NCBI RefSeq assembly: GCF_964204645.1
Contig: NC_134035.1
Location: forward strand, 3,906,501-3,970,500
Reading direction: 5' to 3'
Length of the DNA: 64,000 nucleotides
Origin: Tubulanus polymorphus
Lineage: Eukaryota > Nemertea > Palaeonemertea > Tubulaniformes > Tubulanidae
Position numbers and translations under genes: made by a program. The notes beneath the pieces were generated by a model. It was not told the origin of the DNA and did no database searches. It worked only from the letters and a program-made list of their open reading frames with translations. Positions 34,450-47,660 of the stretch are shown piece after piece (positions within the stretch are counted from its first letter, which is position 1; each line of letters begins with the position of its first letter).

Positions 34450-37013
34450 ATGTTAAGATCAGTAACAGAAGAAAATCTACGGCGCCTTCCGAACCATTTC
34501 CAATACGTGGACAACGAGCGTTCGTGTTTACAATTTCAGCTGATACCAGACACTGATACTGCGCACGGATACCTTGATTACCGGCTCGAAGCGCTACATT
34601 GCGATTCGGACAAAGTCTACGGCGAAAGTGAAACAAATAACAATCTAAATGATTTTTTCGTTCGAGCCGCTGGAACTCTGAGGATATTTGTCGAGTATCA
34701 ACTCAGCTCGTCGAATACAACTACCGACGTGGAAAAAACTCTGCAAGGCTTCCAAAGTCAACGATACAAATCGCTATCCGGTTTGGAAAGTGTTGTGGCA
34801 CTGACAGACTGCGCGTACGTTTGTTTCAGACATAACCGAGTCTCCGAGGCGACAGAGTTTCACGAAAAAGCGAAGCGACTGTACGATGAAAATGCGCTTG
34901 CTAAAATATCAGCGTGGGGTGAGATAGCGTATTCGCATCGACGACTAGGACCCAGGCACATACACAGAGCTAAACTCATGTTTTCGCACGCGCTCGATTA
35001 CATAGATGATCACGTCGATGACCTGACGCCGCGAGATGCGGTGGAACTTCTGAAGGCCATTTTTCAGATGGAGTTCTGTAAGATGATCCACAGGCGCTTG
35101 CACTCGTCGCTGCTGATGGAATGTCCTGAAGAGTTCGACGTTTATTCCGACGTTTGCGACACCAACGTTAAAAAAGCGGCCGCGATGATTCAAAATCTAC
35201 TCGACAGAAATGTCCACCCGATTCTAACCGGTCGTGCTTGGGCGCACATCATTGAAATAACCATTCGTTATAAAGATGCCCAAATCGCTCTGGAACGGTT
35301 GAATCCGACACCGTTTAGATTAGAAGAATTTGAAATATTACCACGAAAATGTCTGACCATTCACGCATCTCGGGAATGGCTCTACAACGAGTATCGTTTG
35401 TCGAAAGACAAGAAAACGTTAACGATTTTGGGTCGTCTGCTAAAATACGATAATCAAATTGATAGGGCAATCGAAATATTTGAACGCGCACTTGAATTTG
35501 GAAGGGAATCGTCGTGTTATCATCATTTGAGCATCATATACAGAAATAGAGCTTTCGACGACTTCGAACTACATTCGCAAACCGATAGATTGGCGCTGTC
35601 TACAGAATGTCCTCCTCCGCTGGAAGTCGACTGTAGCGATCGAATAAAGTATCTGACGGTTCCACCGATAAACGTTAAGGGTAACTTACGAGAAACCAGC
35701 GATAAATATCGACGGATTATTCGTGTACCAGGTTGGTATGTTCATTTGTCTTTAAACGTTTAATACTATCACGGTATATATCTATTTTGTCTTAATTGCT
35801 TTCAGATGATGAAAACATGAAGCGAGCTTTGCATTACATCGAACAAGCTCATGAAATAGACGTCAACGCGGCCACATTTCTGAAAGAAAAAGCACACATT
35901 TTGTCGTGTCTTTCCCAAGATCTTGAAAACGATTTCGACAAAATCTATGATCTTCTGGACAAGGCTCTAAAGGAAAATCGCTTTCGACCTAATTGCGATA
36001 GGGGTCAAGTGTATGAGTTGATGGCTTTGCTTTGTAGAGACACAACAAAACGTCACAATGATTTCCCCACGTTTTATTACAAAGCCGTGAAGAATATGGG
36101 CGAAATAGGCATGCTTCCACCCGTGGCATTTCCAGATCTGAGTGACCTGCTTTACAAGGCGGCAGAGAAGTCAGACAACCCGTCCGAAGCTTTGCGCTTC
36201 TATAAGGAGTTGGTCGATTTGTACGACGCGACTGGTCAGATGCACGAAGCCGTGGCCGGATTCCTGGTTTTAGCCTTAGTACAAACTGCGGTGAAAAGCG
36301 GCGAGGAGAAACTGATTTTGGGACGACTCGTGACGACCTACGTTCAAATGGACGATTTTGAAAGGGCTGGGCACTGTCTGAATCAACTGATCGAAAACTG
36401 CGACGGGTTACGCAATAGCGACATAACCGCCGAGCTTTACTGGAAAGTTCGGAAAAACAACGGGCAGTTTAAGTTGGTTATTGAGGAGGTTTATCCCGAC
36501 GCGGCGGAAACTCCCGTCTTGTTCGTCGTGTCTGCGAAGGACAGCAAACAAGAGATCGCGCAGAATGTCAGTGACTCGATCAAGCAACTCGGCTTCAAAA
36601 ACCTGATGAATCCGCAGATTGACGGGTTACCCGGTCAACCGAATATCGGTCAGTTCGGAGAACTGATTGAACGGTCGAAGGTGATAGTGATTTTGTTCAC
36701 GGAAGAAATGTTCGTAGACAACGAAATAGGTTTAGTCATTCGAGAATGCGCAGCGATGAAAAGACGCAGTCAAGTGATCACTGTTTTCACCCCGGGCATC
36801 CAGGAAAAATCCACCGAACTCGACCACGACGCCGAGGACATTTTCATGATTTGTCGGCATCTTTCCAACGCGCAAGTTCCGCGCGACGCGGAGAAAAACG
36901 ATGAATTCGAGGAAAGATTTGTGGAGGCGATTCTTGAGCGGAATCGGTCGCTGAAGTACGCCATTTCTGAAAACGCGAGCGAAGCCGAGGCGATGCGTGA
37001 GAATACACGCTAA
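34450..37013 (+). CDS. TPR-repeat protein with C-terminal TIR-like domain
   Basis: Two exons, 34450-35731 and 35806-37013, join in phase 1 through a 74-base GT-AG intron and give 829 residues. The start AAAATG is the first in frame. Residues about 60-660 are helical and repeat-like. Segments such as ALTDCAYVCFRHNRVSEATE and RAIEIFERALEFGRESSCYH have TPR spacing, and the paired AY/AW helices near residues 115-190 recall the IFIT family. Residues about 662-800 look like a TIR domain: a first strand VLFVVSAKDS, a middle LPGQPN loop, a second strand SKVIVILFTEEMF, then NEIGLVIREC with acidic E734 and E741 where NADase-type TIRs place a catalytic Glu. The C terminus is charged. A SEFIR domain is the main alternative. 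No signal peptide or membrane segment is seen, so it is probably cytosolic. A role in innate immune signalling or NAD cleavage is inferred from the domains. Confidence 0.85.
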
Positions 37014-39200
37014 ATCTAGTTCCGATTTTCAAAATAACTAATGAACTAAATCAACAAAGATATCATCCCGCAATACCTCTAGTCCGAAAGGTTTCCTTGG
37101 GCTGGTAGTTTATTCAACGCTTTGACTTCATCCTTATAGGAATATGCACTATAGCGTGACAACGCAATATGAGATACACATATCGCGTCATTTAAACTGT
37201 GATTTTAACTTTAAGATAAGAAAGACGAACGAGTCCGAACTGTTATTTTTTAGCTATTAATTTACTCATTTTTCGACTTCATCCTCTGGAATATGTACTA
37301 TACAACGCAATATGAGATATACATATCACGTCATTTAAACTTTGATTTTAACTTTAAGATAAGAAAGATGAACGAGTCCGAAGCGTATCGTTGAGCTGGT
37401 ATATGTAGTTTATTCAATTATTCGACTATATCTTCACGAATACTCGATTGTCGTTTGTATCGCGGGATTTCATCTTGAACCGTCGTATGAGTATTTTCAT
37501 CGATAGCTTTTACTGCGATTTGATAGTATTCTAACAAAATGGTGCAGTGTTAGCGAACACCCAAAACTTGCATCTACACGATCTCGAATTAAGATTCAAA
37601 CAGCTTGTTAAAAAGTGAGTCATCGTTAAGCCGTCAAATTTTAGACAATTGCCGAAGTTTTCAAAAAATGATTTATAATTACGTTCTATTCAACATCCGT
37701 CCACGTTTTCATGTGATCAGGTATTTGTGATAATGTAATTTTTATGGATGAAAATGGATCCGTGCTCTTTATTGGACTCTTCTTCATTCGGAATCGTAGT
37801 AAATTGTCTTGTAGACACGGTGCTTGATATTTTCGTACCAACCAATCTACTTACTTCCATTCGTTTATTTTGTTTTGATTTAATCTTGTTTGAAATAATA
37901 TTTCAAACAATATTGCACTCCCATCGAAGACTTAGCATACAAATTTTTCCTATTGAGATTAATTTCGTGTTATTTATTGCATCGAGCAGAAATATATGTA
38001 TATTATTATATCGTATCAATCGATATTGTCAATTCATAAGTATACACGCAACGCGTATAAACATGTGCGGCGTAATCAAAACCAAAGCGTAGCAGCTGCG
38101 AAAATAATCGTAAGAATATTGCGACCAGGCTTTGTATTTCAGGCTTTACTGACTTGCTAAATCAGTAAGTATATATGTATTTATATATACATCAATGCTT
38201 GCGTCCGATCGAGATTTCTACACCAACGGAATTGTTTTGATAATAGGTTTCGTCTTCGATAACTCGTCCAGAATTCTTATAGAATTAAACGATTTTCTCA
38301 AGATTGTAGTAGGCACGTATGAAAATGGACTGCTTTGTCACAATGAAAATCGATAGTTATCGCGGATAATAAAGCCCGCATTGTTATTACCAAATACTCT
38401 TGTATATACGGTCGAAAGAGATCAAACATTTTTTACATTTACGTCGGGTCGGTTTTCTATAAATCACTCTTGACCTCGCGTGTTATTATGTTATAAGACA
38501 AAACAAAACGTTTATGAATAAACAGTGTATAAGTTGACATTTGATCGTTATTTTTATTTTCAACGCCCTCTTGAAGATCCGAACGCTTTCAGCTGCTCAC
38601 GAACGAATGATTAAGATTTATAATTGCTGTAGTATATTTTGAGTGGTTTGTGATGGAGAGGGGCAGCTATGTCAATGTATACATGTCGATGACATTAGCG
38701 CACGCGCGCGAGTTTAGAGTTCTATCGAAGGCGACGATTGTTAAAGTGCACGCTAGCTATTTGTGAAACTCGAAAAAAGAAGGCAGTTTCTGGTTTCTCG
38801 ACGCTCGTCGCAAGCGCGGTTCCAGTCCTGGAAGTGGTTAAGTATCCGCAGAGATGATGGTCGCTCTACGATCCTAGGATAGCCACCAGTGCAATCCGTG
38901 GTAACAACAGAGACTTTACGGTGTTTGTTGAACGCAGGGCTATGCATTCTATATGGACTGGAAGCAAGTGTGGTGGAAAAAACCAAGTTATACCTAGAAT
39001 ATAAGTCTAAATTTTTTCAAGTTAGCTATAAACATTGGAGCTTATTGAAAATCTCGATGTAGGAACAATCTGTTGCTCAACCGTTCACGCTGTTCTGTTC
39101 ATTATATAGTTCGACAAGTGGCAACTGTCGCCGATACGCGAAACGCATGTGTTGCGAACATTAAACCGAACACCCTTACTGCAGATTTCCCGAAACCGAC
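37014..39200. other. Region between the TPR-TIR gene and the SLC45-like gene
   Basis: It contains the 3' UTR of the TPR-TIR gene and upstream sequence of the transporter. Possible AATAAA signals are at 38368 and 38517, both far from the stop codon. A duplicated block lies at 37097-37385. No coding exon is evident. Confidence 0.6.
37097..37385. repeat. Tandem duplication just 3' of the TPR-TIR stop codon
   Basis: Two units of about 140 bases share GACTTCATCCT...GGAATATG.ACTATA, CAACGCAATATGAGATA.ACATATC.CGTCATTTAAACT and AAGATAAGAAAGA.GAACGAGTCCGAA. A partial third unit (GTAGTTTATTCAA...CGACTATATCTTC) follows. Confidence 0.85.
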
Positions 39201-42200
39201 ATGGCGACAAAAATCAAATGCTTATCGTTAACTCGTATGGTAGTCATAAACGCGATTGTTTTCGGCGTCGAACTTTGCGCCAGTGCCGGATTTACTTATA
39301 TACCGCCGATGCTGCTGAAATCGGGGATTCCGAGTCGATACATGAGCCTGGTGCTCGGTCTAGGACCGTTGATCTGCGTGTTGACAGTGCCCGTTATCGG
39401 GCAGCTCAGCGACAACTGCACGAGCGCGTACGGCCGAAGACGCCCGTTTATTTTCGTACTATCTCTAGTCGTGTTAGCGTCGTTATTTCTAATACCTTTC
39501 GGCGGTGAAATATCGAACTATTTCGGTGGCGGAGCCGCTAATACCGAGGTATCCGTGATTTTGTTGACGGTCAGTGTTGTGCTTTTCGATTTCGGTACCC
39601 AAGCCTGTTTGACGCCTTGCGAGGCGCTTCTCGGAGACATGAGCTCGGCCGATACGCACAGTCGGATATTCGTCGTGTACTCGTTCATGTGCAGCGTCGG
39701 GGGAGTTTTCGGGTATCTGGTCAGCGCCGTCGACTGGAGCCGTTTTTCGATCGGGAATTTCGTCGGCGGTCAGGAGAAATGTACGTTCTTCGTGTTGATA
39801 TTCTGTTTCGTCGCATCGATGGCGGCCACGCTGGTCGGCACGCCCGAACAGCGACACCTTCTGATCAGTAAATCTAAAACAACGAACGGCGCGACGAAAC
39901 GATCGAATCCTTCGTACGTCGAGCGAGAAATCCGACCGAAAAATGAGAATGGCGTAGTTATTTTCGAGGCGAATCCGCCGAATCGTTTAAGCCATATTCG
40001 TTTGCACATAAACGATACAGCGATAACCAGGGCGTCGAAAACGTGTCCCTGTTTGCTGCGCAATTTCTCAAACATCCCGGCAGTTGTGCGGCGCCTTTCG
40101 TTAGCGAATTTCTTCAGTTGGTCGGCCATCTTGTGTTTTACGATATTCTACTCGGACTACGTCGGTCAAGCCATCTACAAAGGGCGCCCGACTGACAACG
40201 TCGTCGACAACGACAGCAGCAGCAGCGGCGGCGGCGGACAGTACGACGAAGGCGTCCGCATCTCGAGTTTGGGATTGTTTTTTCATTCGGTCGTTTCGGC
40301 CGCATTTTCCGCCGTGATCGAATTGTTTTTCCGGCGTTTCGGCGCCAAAGGCACCTATCTGTTCGGGATGTTCAGTTTTACGTTGTCTATGCTAGTCATC
40401 GCCGTTTCGGATGATATAGTCGTTGTGAACATTTTAGCCTCGTTCACCGGTATCGCGTACGCCGTGACGACTACGATACCGTGCACTCTGATCACTCTAT
40501 ACCACGACGATAAAAAGGTAGCTTTATGACCAATGGGATACCGGCAAGCGAGGATTCGGCGATAATCCGCCAGGATCGCTAGTGGCACCGGGTTACCGCG
40601 CTTCCATTTCCTTCTGCCGTTCTAATTAAATTCGAATCTATTTTTCTCACTACTCAATCAATTTTCCATGAAATCCATTCGCTGAATGAGAAAGCGAATC
40701 TTATATCCGTCCGGTAACTTCTAAATTTTCGGATTTGGCGGCTTAGAAATCAAGTTCGGATTTCATCGAAAATGAACCGATTTTCACTACTAATAACGAT
40801 TACGATTATGATTTTATTTACACTCCAACCATTTCCATGGTATATGGAGGAAAACTATTATACATGTATATACAATAACCCAGTTTTTTGTTGCGCCATC
40901 TGGTGAGTGCCGGTATCCCGCTCAAATGACGTTCAAAAGCAATGAGAATACGATGAACATTTTCTTGTCCATTAACAATCATCGTAAAATAACGGACTAA
41001 TTCTATATACAACGGGGCTTTATTACAACGAGTTACTGGGCACCAGAAATTAGTTTTTCGATGTATAAAATCCCACGCTATACTAATGGTAAATTCTGAG
41101 AAGTTTCATCGAGCTAGAACAGAAACATGTTAATTACAGTTGATGAATGAAGTACTGTAGAAACTTCATCCATGTGATATGTATTTCCAAGCGTGTACAT
41201 GCCGCCATTTGGTCGTTTGTCACATGTTGAGATACGTTTCGGCTAATTACTAAATGCGACATCTGCCATGCATGAATATATCGACTGAGATTCCATGTGT
41301 GCTTGCCAGATTGTGCGAAGAAATATTCAAAATCGCGAAAAATTTCATTAGATTAACGAAACGATTTTTGTCAGCTTCACGTGAAAATGATTCTCAGAAT
41401 TACGATACTAATTTGAAGGAAAAACAACTCACGGGCTTCGATGATTTTGTTTGCACGTTGAAACTTGACCGTTTCAAGTGGAGTCTTACTATAATCCCAC
41501 ATGTTGAACTGTGGAGTCTAACTATACTCCCAAAGGGCTTGAGTAGAAATATTTTACGTTCAAAGTACGGGGCCCAGTTTTATATATAGACTGGTTGTAA
41601 TCGAAATTAGAAAAATGGATTTTGGCGGTATAGTTGAGTCGAAAATTATAATCTCAGCAACCGCGGTCCTTTCCAATGTGATAAAGGGTTTACTTTAACC
41701 CGTTGGCTAACTCAATTCATTTTCACTGGTTTAAAAGTTAATACCAGCCTATAAAACCGGATTGGTTCGATTTATTTTGGCTGATTTTATTTCGCAATAG
41801 TAGTCAATTTTCATAATGTAAATGACCTATTAGGTTTTAAATGTAAATTCGGAAATAAATCTAAATGTAACAGCGTAATGATACTCATTTTTGATACTCA
41901 TTTTTAGAGTTTAGATGATGAATTATTCCAATATATGCGACCTTGAATTTCAATACTTCGAGATGAAAAGATTTGATTTTGATTTTGCTCGTGGTAGTTT
42001 ACCGGGTGTAGGGGCCATTTGCACAGTCATTGCGCTTTATACATTACCAGTCTAAGAACGCCTTAGTTCTTCTACTGCCAATCAAACAACTTGAGAGTCT
42101 CAGTATAGGAGATCATTTTTAGGCTTGCCTCGACTATGGAAACGGGCCTAGGGTCCGGTGAAAAAAATCTGCGTTAAGCTTTGACTCAAGAGTTAACTCA

Positions 42201-43106
42201 TCGAAATGAACTTACGTTAACTCGCGATTCAACTCTATAATTAACATCTGTGGAACTGTCATGTTCTTCGATAGAAGGCCTTTTCTTAAAAAATTGGAGT
42301 ACCGATTTTATTAAAAGAAAAAAGTGGGAGGGCGCAGGAAAAAATCTTTTCCGACGAAAAAATGAAAATATAAAATAAATTTTATTATAGGCGTTTTAAA
42401 TGTGAGGGGACACGAAAAAAAGTAAAACTAATTTTTTTCTCTTATCTGAGAATTTTCACATTAAACCTCGGAAGGACTGCTGAAAAAAGGGGGAAAATGT
42501 GATGAATTTATTCAAATGAATGAAAAAAAAACATTAATTTTTTGCATATCGTAAGATTGAAAATTGAGATTTACATAACTTTTACGAGATACTTGATTGG
42601 AAATCAAGACGGAAATATAAAAAAAATCTTTTCTATTGAAAAATTGTGATGAAAACGCGAAGGACTAAAAAAATTGAATTCCTTTTAATTCGATGATTTT
42701 TGCAGAATTCTCGGAGGCGGATCCGTACTCCAAGTAAAGAAAAAAGCCTTAAGACCAATTGGCTATAGAACTTAGATGTTCTTAGATTTTATGAATTAAC
42801 TACGATATTATGTATTTACACGTATTGAATTCTTTGTTTCAGATGTTCTTCCACGACCGGCAACATGGCGCGGAGCAGCACGGATTCGGGGAAGACATGG
42901 CGACGATGGATTCGGCGTATTTCCTCGCGCAGATCGTCCTGTCGTTATTCACCGGGTATCTAGTGCACGTGACTCAAGCCGTCTTGTCGTACATTCTACT
43001 AGCCGCCGTTTTAGGCGTACTATCCTGTATTTGTATCGTCAGAATCGTCTGCACCGAAAGTGACGTCATATCGCTTCTGAATCGAAATAAAGCAAGTCGG
43101 CGATAA
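39201..43106 (+). CDS. SLC45A3-like MFS sugar transporter (prostein family)
   Basis: Two exons, 39201-40517 and 42843-43106, join in phase 0 and give 526 residues. The start codon has a good context (GACATGG). SLC45 proteins are proton-coupled sugar transporters of the major facilitator superfamily, related to plant sucrose carriers. The protein shows the family's YGRRRPF loop (77-83), the EALLGD motif (141-146), a second-half YDEGVR...SLGLF segment and a LYHDDKK cytoplasmic loop at the exon junction, all in the order seen in human SLC45A3. There are about twelve hydrophobic helices. The central loop (about 220-285) is short and polar, and the loop before YDEGVR is Ser/Gly-rich. The length is close to the roughly 550 residues of SLC45A3. 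Likely in the plasma membrane or an organelle membrane; the substrate is not shown by sequence. The last exon carries the final two helices. Confidence 0.93.
40518..42842 (+). other. Intron of the SLC45A3-like gene
   Basis: The donor is AAAAAG/GTAGCT and the acceptor TTTCAG/ATG. The stretch holds degenerate CTTAGACTGG-type repeat fragments at 42045-42150 and 42745-42795 and an A-rich segment around 42290-42670. No internal exon was seen. Confidence 0.85.
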
Positions 43107-43296
43107 CCTCGTTGTGGTTTTTCGTCGTCTGTCGTTATGTTTTTATACCGCCTTTTTTCTTTCTTTTTTTAGGGGGAGGGGGTGTAGTTTTTTATACATT
43201 TCTTATCCACATAGGTGACACTATCGTACCTTATTCAGTAGAACAGCAGTCAATACATAGACATGTACAGCCAAGCTCGCTTAATTCGTAGTATGG

Positions 43297-43482
43297 TGCC
43301 GGTGTCATAGAATCAGATGCCCATATGCCCCCGATGTCTGATACCACCCAACACCAGATTGACGGATTTTGTGGAGAGTCATCATCGGACTGCTCAACCT
43401 AACTCTGATCCTAATCCTTATTCCTGAAATCTATTGCAAGGGGACGTGAATAAGGGAGGCATTTCATTCTATGGCACCGGCA
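43297..43482. mobile_element. MITE of the CCGGTGTCATAGAAT family, copy B
   Basis: It has 17-base terminal inverted repeats TGCCGGTGTCATAGAAT and ATTCTATGGCACCGGCA. The interior is the reverse complement of copy A at 32484-32642. It lies 190 bases after the transporter stop codon and may be in its 3' UTR. Confidence 0.82.
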
Positions 43483-44118
43483 ATGTTTGTACGAATGAAG
43501 TGATATACGAAATATGTTTTTGATTGAATAACTAATAATGAGCAAAAGGGGATTGAAAACTAACAGAATTCAGTGATATACGAATTAAGCAGACTTGACT
43601 GTGCGCAGTAGACTTCTCCATAGCGGCCTTAGGTCGACATTCAACATTATACATTATAGCATCAAAGTCAAAGTGGCTTTCTTTCTTTAAAAAAAAGAAG
43701 TAAATTCTAACCTTGTTCTTTTTTCAAAGTGATCATAGTCTGACTGAAAGGATTGCCTCATCGCAAAATACAGTGACAATTTAAAAAAGAAAATGTAATA
43801 ATTCTAACAGTCGTCTACAGCAAAGAGAAGCTCGATTGGCTGGCGGGGCATCCATAATAAGATTACAGTATAATCTTACTGGCGATAAATCACGATTAAT
43901 AGAACGGAAAAGAGGAGCGATTGAATTCTTATTCGATTGTTAACGCAGATTTGAGAAGCCGCTTTTCAGATATATAGCCTATACGGTGTATGAGGGATCA
44001 CCGGATTCCAACTAAAAGAACTACGTATCTTCAAGCCCAACGCACGCGACGCAGGGAAACACGGCATTGAGCCTGAGATGACCTTCCTTTAGTTAGTCTT
44101 TACAGCTCACTGGACTGT

Positions 44119-44201
44119 GGTCACCCATGGACATACAAACTAGATTATTAGAGAGATTTGATTATCACTAGATTATATAGTTTATACGTCCATGGGTCAC
44201 C
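44119..44201. repeat. Small foldback element
   Basis: The left arm GGTCACCCATGGACATACAAACTAGAT pairs with the right arm ending GTTTATACGTCCATGGGTCACC with few mismatches. It is 83 bases long in total, so it could be a very short MITE or a deletion product. Confidence 0.75.
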
Positions 44202-44399
44202 GCAGCAAACCGCTGCGGATATACGCCATACAACTTTCGTTTTTAACATCGCTTCTTCAAGGTCGTCGGATGGAATGTCCTCGGAGCGTTTCGGGAGGTA
44301 ATCGTTTCTATCTAGAGATCTATATAAACATAACGACAATGCGACTGAATATGATATTTATATATATATACGTATATAGATACTTGTTTGAGAGTGACA

Positions 44400-44670
44400 A
44401 GTCTATGTGTACGGAGCCGTATGGATGACAGACATTCCGACGGTTCGTTAGCGGCGACTCTCGACAACTCGCCGCGGTTAACGATCTCACTCCGTCGCGT
44501 AGCGCGCGTGCGCGCGACATTCTATCGAAAATGACCACGAGCGGCGAAAACAAGGATTGAAATCGAGAACCCTACACCGGACGCGCACCGAACTGTCCGT
44601 CTTGTACAGTCAAATCTCGAGGGAGGATTTCTAAACGATAATCAACTTCTACGTCGACGACGATAAGCAC
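44400..44670 (+). promoter_or_regulatory. Possible promoter and non-coding 5' exon
   Basis: A CpG-rich island in AT-rich surroundings (GCGCGTGCGCGCGAC near 44505) is followed by a candidate donor CGATAAGCACG/GTAAAT at 44671. This is suggestive only: no downstream exon could be linked to it within the window. Confidence 0.25.
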
Positions 44671-47399
44671 GGTAAATTTCCTAATTTTTTAATTTCTCGA
44701 AATACCACCTTACTCGTTCAGACAGACAGTATGTTTCGCTGTCTTTTGTGCAGTCTTATTTTCCTTTACGAAATCTTATTGAAAAGCACGAAATGTTGCC
44801 TAATCTGAGCGTAAATGTAGGTTATCGCGTCGCGTTTCAAAAACGCGGCTTTGTAAGGAAATTCTATTTCTTATTTCGTCAATTTTTAATAGAGTGTGAC
44901 GTATTCCTTTTCCGAACTTAGGAACTATATAGCACGTGACGTTGTAAATTTTAAAATGGTATTTTCTCTATTTTCTGAATAAGATAACCGAATCTATCGG
45001 ATACGGGCTGTTATGATTATCTAGATAAAAAAAACGGAAAAAATTTCGTACGAAAAATAAAAATGAAAACCTTGTCAGTAAGAGCAGCACTTTTCATCTC
45101 TGGATATGGAAACGAAAACAAAAGCTTGGATGTATGCGAATTCAGCGAATTAATGAGAGCCCTGTTTCGCATTCTGTGCCACGGATATTTCAATGAGTGA
45201 ATCACATTGAAATGATAGATCTATGGACGGCTTTATCAATGATCCGCGCGTTCCGTTTGTTCCCCGCTTCTCTCTAATTTCTCAATAATTTATTCGTCGA
45301 TAATACGAACTCGTTGTGTGTGTACCGTCTCCCGTTTCGAACGATGGATTTTCTTGCGACGGCGCGCTTAATTTTAGATGAATGAAGACAACGTGTATTT
45401 TCGCATGAATCCAGCGAGATACAATGGGCGAAGGCCGCGCATCAACGTATATCCGCGTATGCGAAGCCTGAATACATAGCATGAGTTTGGAAATCAGTTT
45501 ATACCAATAACGTTTACAATGTTCCGATCTAATCTTGTTGCATTTTGCATCAAGACCTAGATGAGATATTAGGCTAAAGTCTTTATTTCTTCACGCGTGG
45601 TTTCTTCATAGGCAGGCACAGGTTTAGGGGACCTCCATGTTTTTGCTAAGATAACATTATTGCGTGGTAATTTTGTTTAAAGATGCTTAGAAAATGGTTT
45701 TTCCAAAATTGATAGGGTGAGGCAAACCCTCCATCGCTTTTGGCACTCTCAGAATAAGGCCTAGGAAGTTTTGGGCCCCCTATTCTAAATTCGCAGATCC
45801 GTCTCTGGTAGTTTCTACTATATCCTGTGCTTCTTGAACGGTATCGACCATTTTAGGTGGAATATTCTGATGTTTTCTCCGACGTTTCGGACGAAGGTTC
45901 ATCATCGCTGCCCTCGCTCTCTCCTCTCCCTCCCTTATACTGTGGCTCTATCGAATGTTTGTCTTGTAAATTCAAGAACGCCAAGAACGAGTGGCCCTGC
46001 AGATTATACCGTTGTATCTCGAAAAGCCTAAACGGGAACGACCACATACGAAGAAGTGTCTCATGCAGTCTGACAGTTACCCGTCAATGACCCTTAAACC
46101 ATAACGTCCTTGCTGTCCGCTAATAAAAACAGCCATCGATATATTCATCCATTTGACGAAGGACCCTTCTTTTTATGGCCATTAGGCATGTATTTCTTTT
46201 CTTGCTCTTGCAGTGCATTTGGTTGCCATACACATTAGGCTTTAAAAGTAATACGCAATATAAAGTCTGAAAAGGCGTGCCCTTTGCAAAAACCGGTTTT
46301 TCGAATCAATTACTACCGGTATACAGATGATTTTATTCGTCAAAACTTAATTTATGTAGTACAGGTCTAAACATATAGTGCTTTGGCGGATGAATGCCAT
46401 TACATTTCATGTTGTAACCCTTGATATTTCAAAGACCAAATCAGGACCGTAGAAAATATTCCACCGCTATGGAAGTAAATCTGTTTAGAGATTAAACCGA
46501 ACGGTTTTTAACGGTTTCTTATTCGTTAAATGAATATAGATTAAACTACAGGAAACTACGATATAAATCCGTACGTTACAAGGGCCGTATTTATGATGAT
46601 AATACGAAACGATCGAAAAAGTTGGTTGAAACTAAGAGTTTATAAAATTAAGTCCAGATCTCGTGTCTGAAGGTAGGACATTTTTTCATAATTGAATTTC
46701 GCTGATTTTTGGTCGCTTTTTTGAATATCTATTTCAATGGATGTCATTGCTCATGTCATGACTGGCGATTTTATGAACGAAACAGAATTTCACCCGATCG
46801 ATGACAAGACTGATGCGTGATTACGACATGAATATTATTGACACCCCTGTATAGGGACCGGGAGTGTCATCACTTTGCCCTCCCTGATTCCGTGGAGACC
46901 TTTGCTTAATTCCCGGACTCGCTGTTGTGTTGGGTGTTGATTTTTGATTCGGTTATGTAGGTCGTTACATCCTCGTTGAAGGCAGAATCGACAATCAGCT
47001 ACCGGCTGATTACGGGCAGAAGCCTCGCGGATTACGCAAATGAACGCGTATTGATGACTGTCTTAGAGGGATTAGCGTTACCGGTAATGTGACATGATCC
47101 GTTCCTCGTAATAACATATGATCATATTACTATCGGCAGCCACCTGACCCCACCTCATTCCATCATTACGAACGGACTATACTCTTGTGCTATTTGCTTA
47201 TTCGAATCTGAGCTCCATCTAGGGTATCCATTAGCAGGGGTTCGGCCCTGAACCCACGAACTGGGCGTCATGCATAGCATTACAAGCGGGTTCGAGGTTT
47301 CTTTTCCATTTTCGAAAAGGGTTCGGTCAGAGAAGAACATTTGACCTCAAGACCTTAACCCAACTCAGTCGCTTCTACGATTTAAACGCAAAGACCAAA

Positions 47400-47660
47400 G
47401 AGTCCATTGATTTGAGCCCCCAAAACGGTCTTAAATCTTTAGACTTCAGTTGTTCGATTGGCCATAGAACTGAGCTTAGGCTGGTCTCAAAATCGTTAGA
47501 TTAGCTATAGAACAAAGTTTGTCTTAGACTGGTCTTAAGTTGCTAGATTAGCTATAGAACTAAGTTTGTCTTAGCCTGGTCTTAGGTTGCTAGATTGGCT
47601 ATTGAAATAAGTTGATCTTGAACCGGTTTTTAAATGTAAGCCAAGACTGTACAACTGCCC
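47400..47660. repeat. Tandem copies of the CTTAGACTGGTCTTAAG repeat, followed by poly(C)
   Basis: Four units of about 58 bases contain (T/C)AGATT(A/G)GCTATAGAAC.AAGTTTGTCTTAG.CTGGTCTTA. The array ends AAATGTAAGCCAAGACTGTACAACTG and then 16-17 C residues. The ends match the single copy at 19738-19830. Confidence 0.85.

Noticed and set aside
43086-43091. AATAAA as polyadenylation signal of the SLC45-like gene
   Set aside because: It lies inside the last codons of the coding sequence, before the stop at 43104, so it is probably coincidental.
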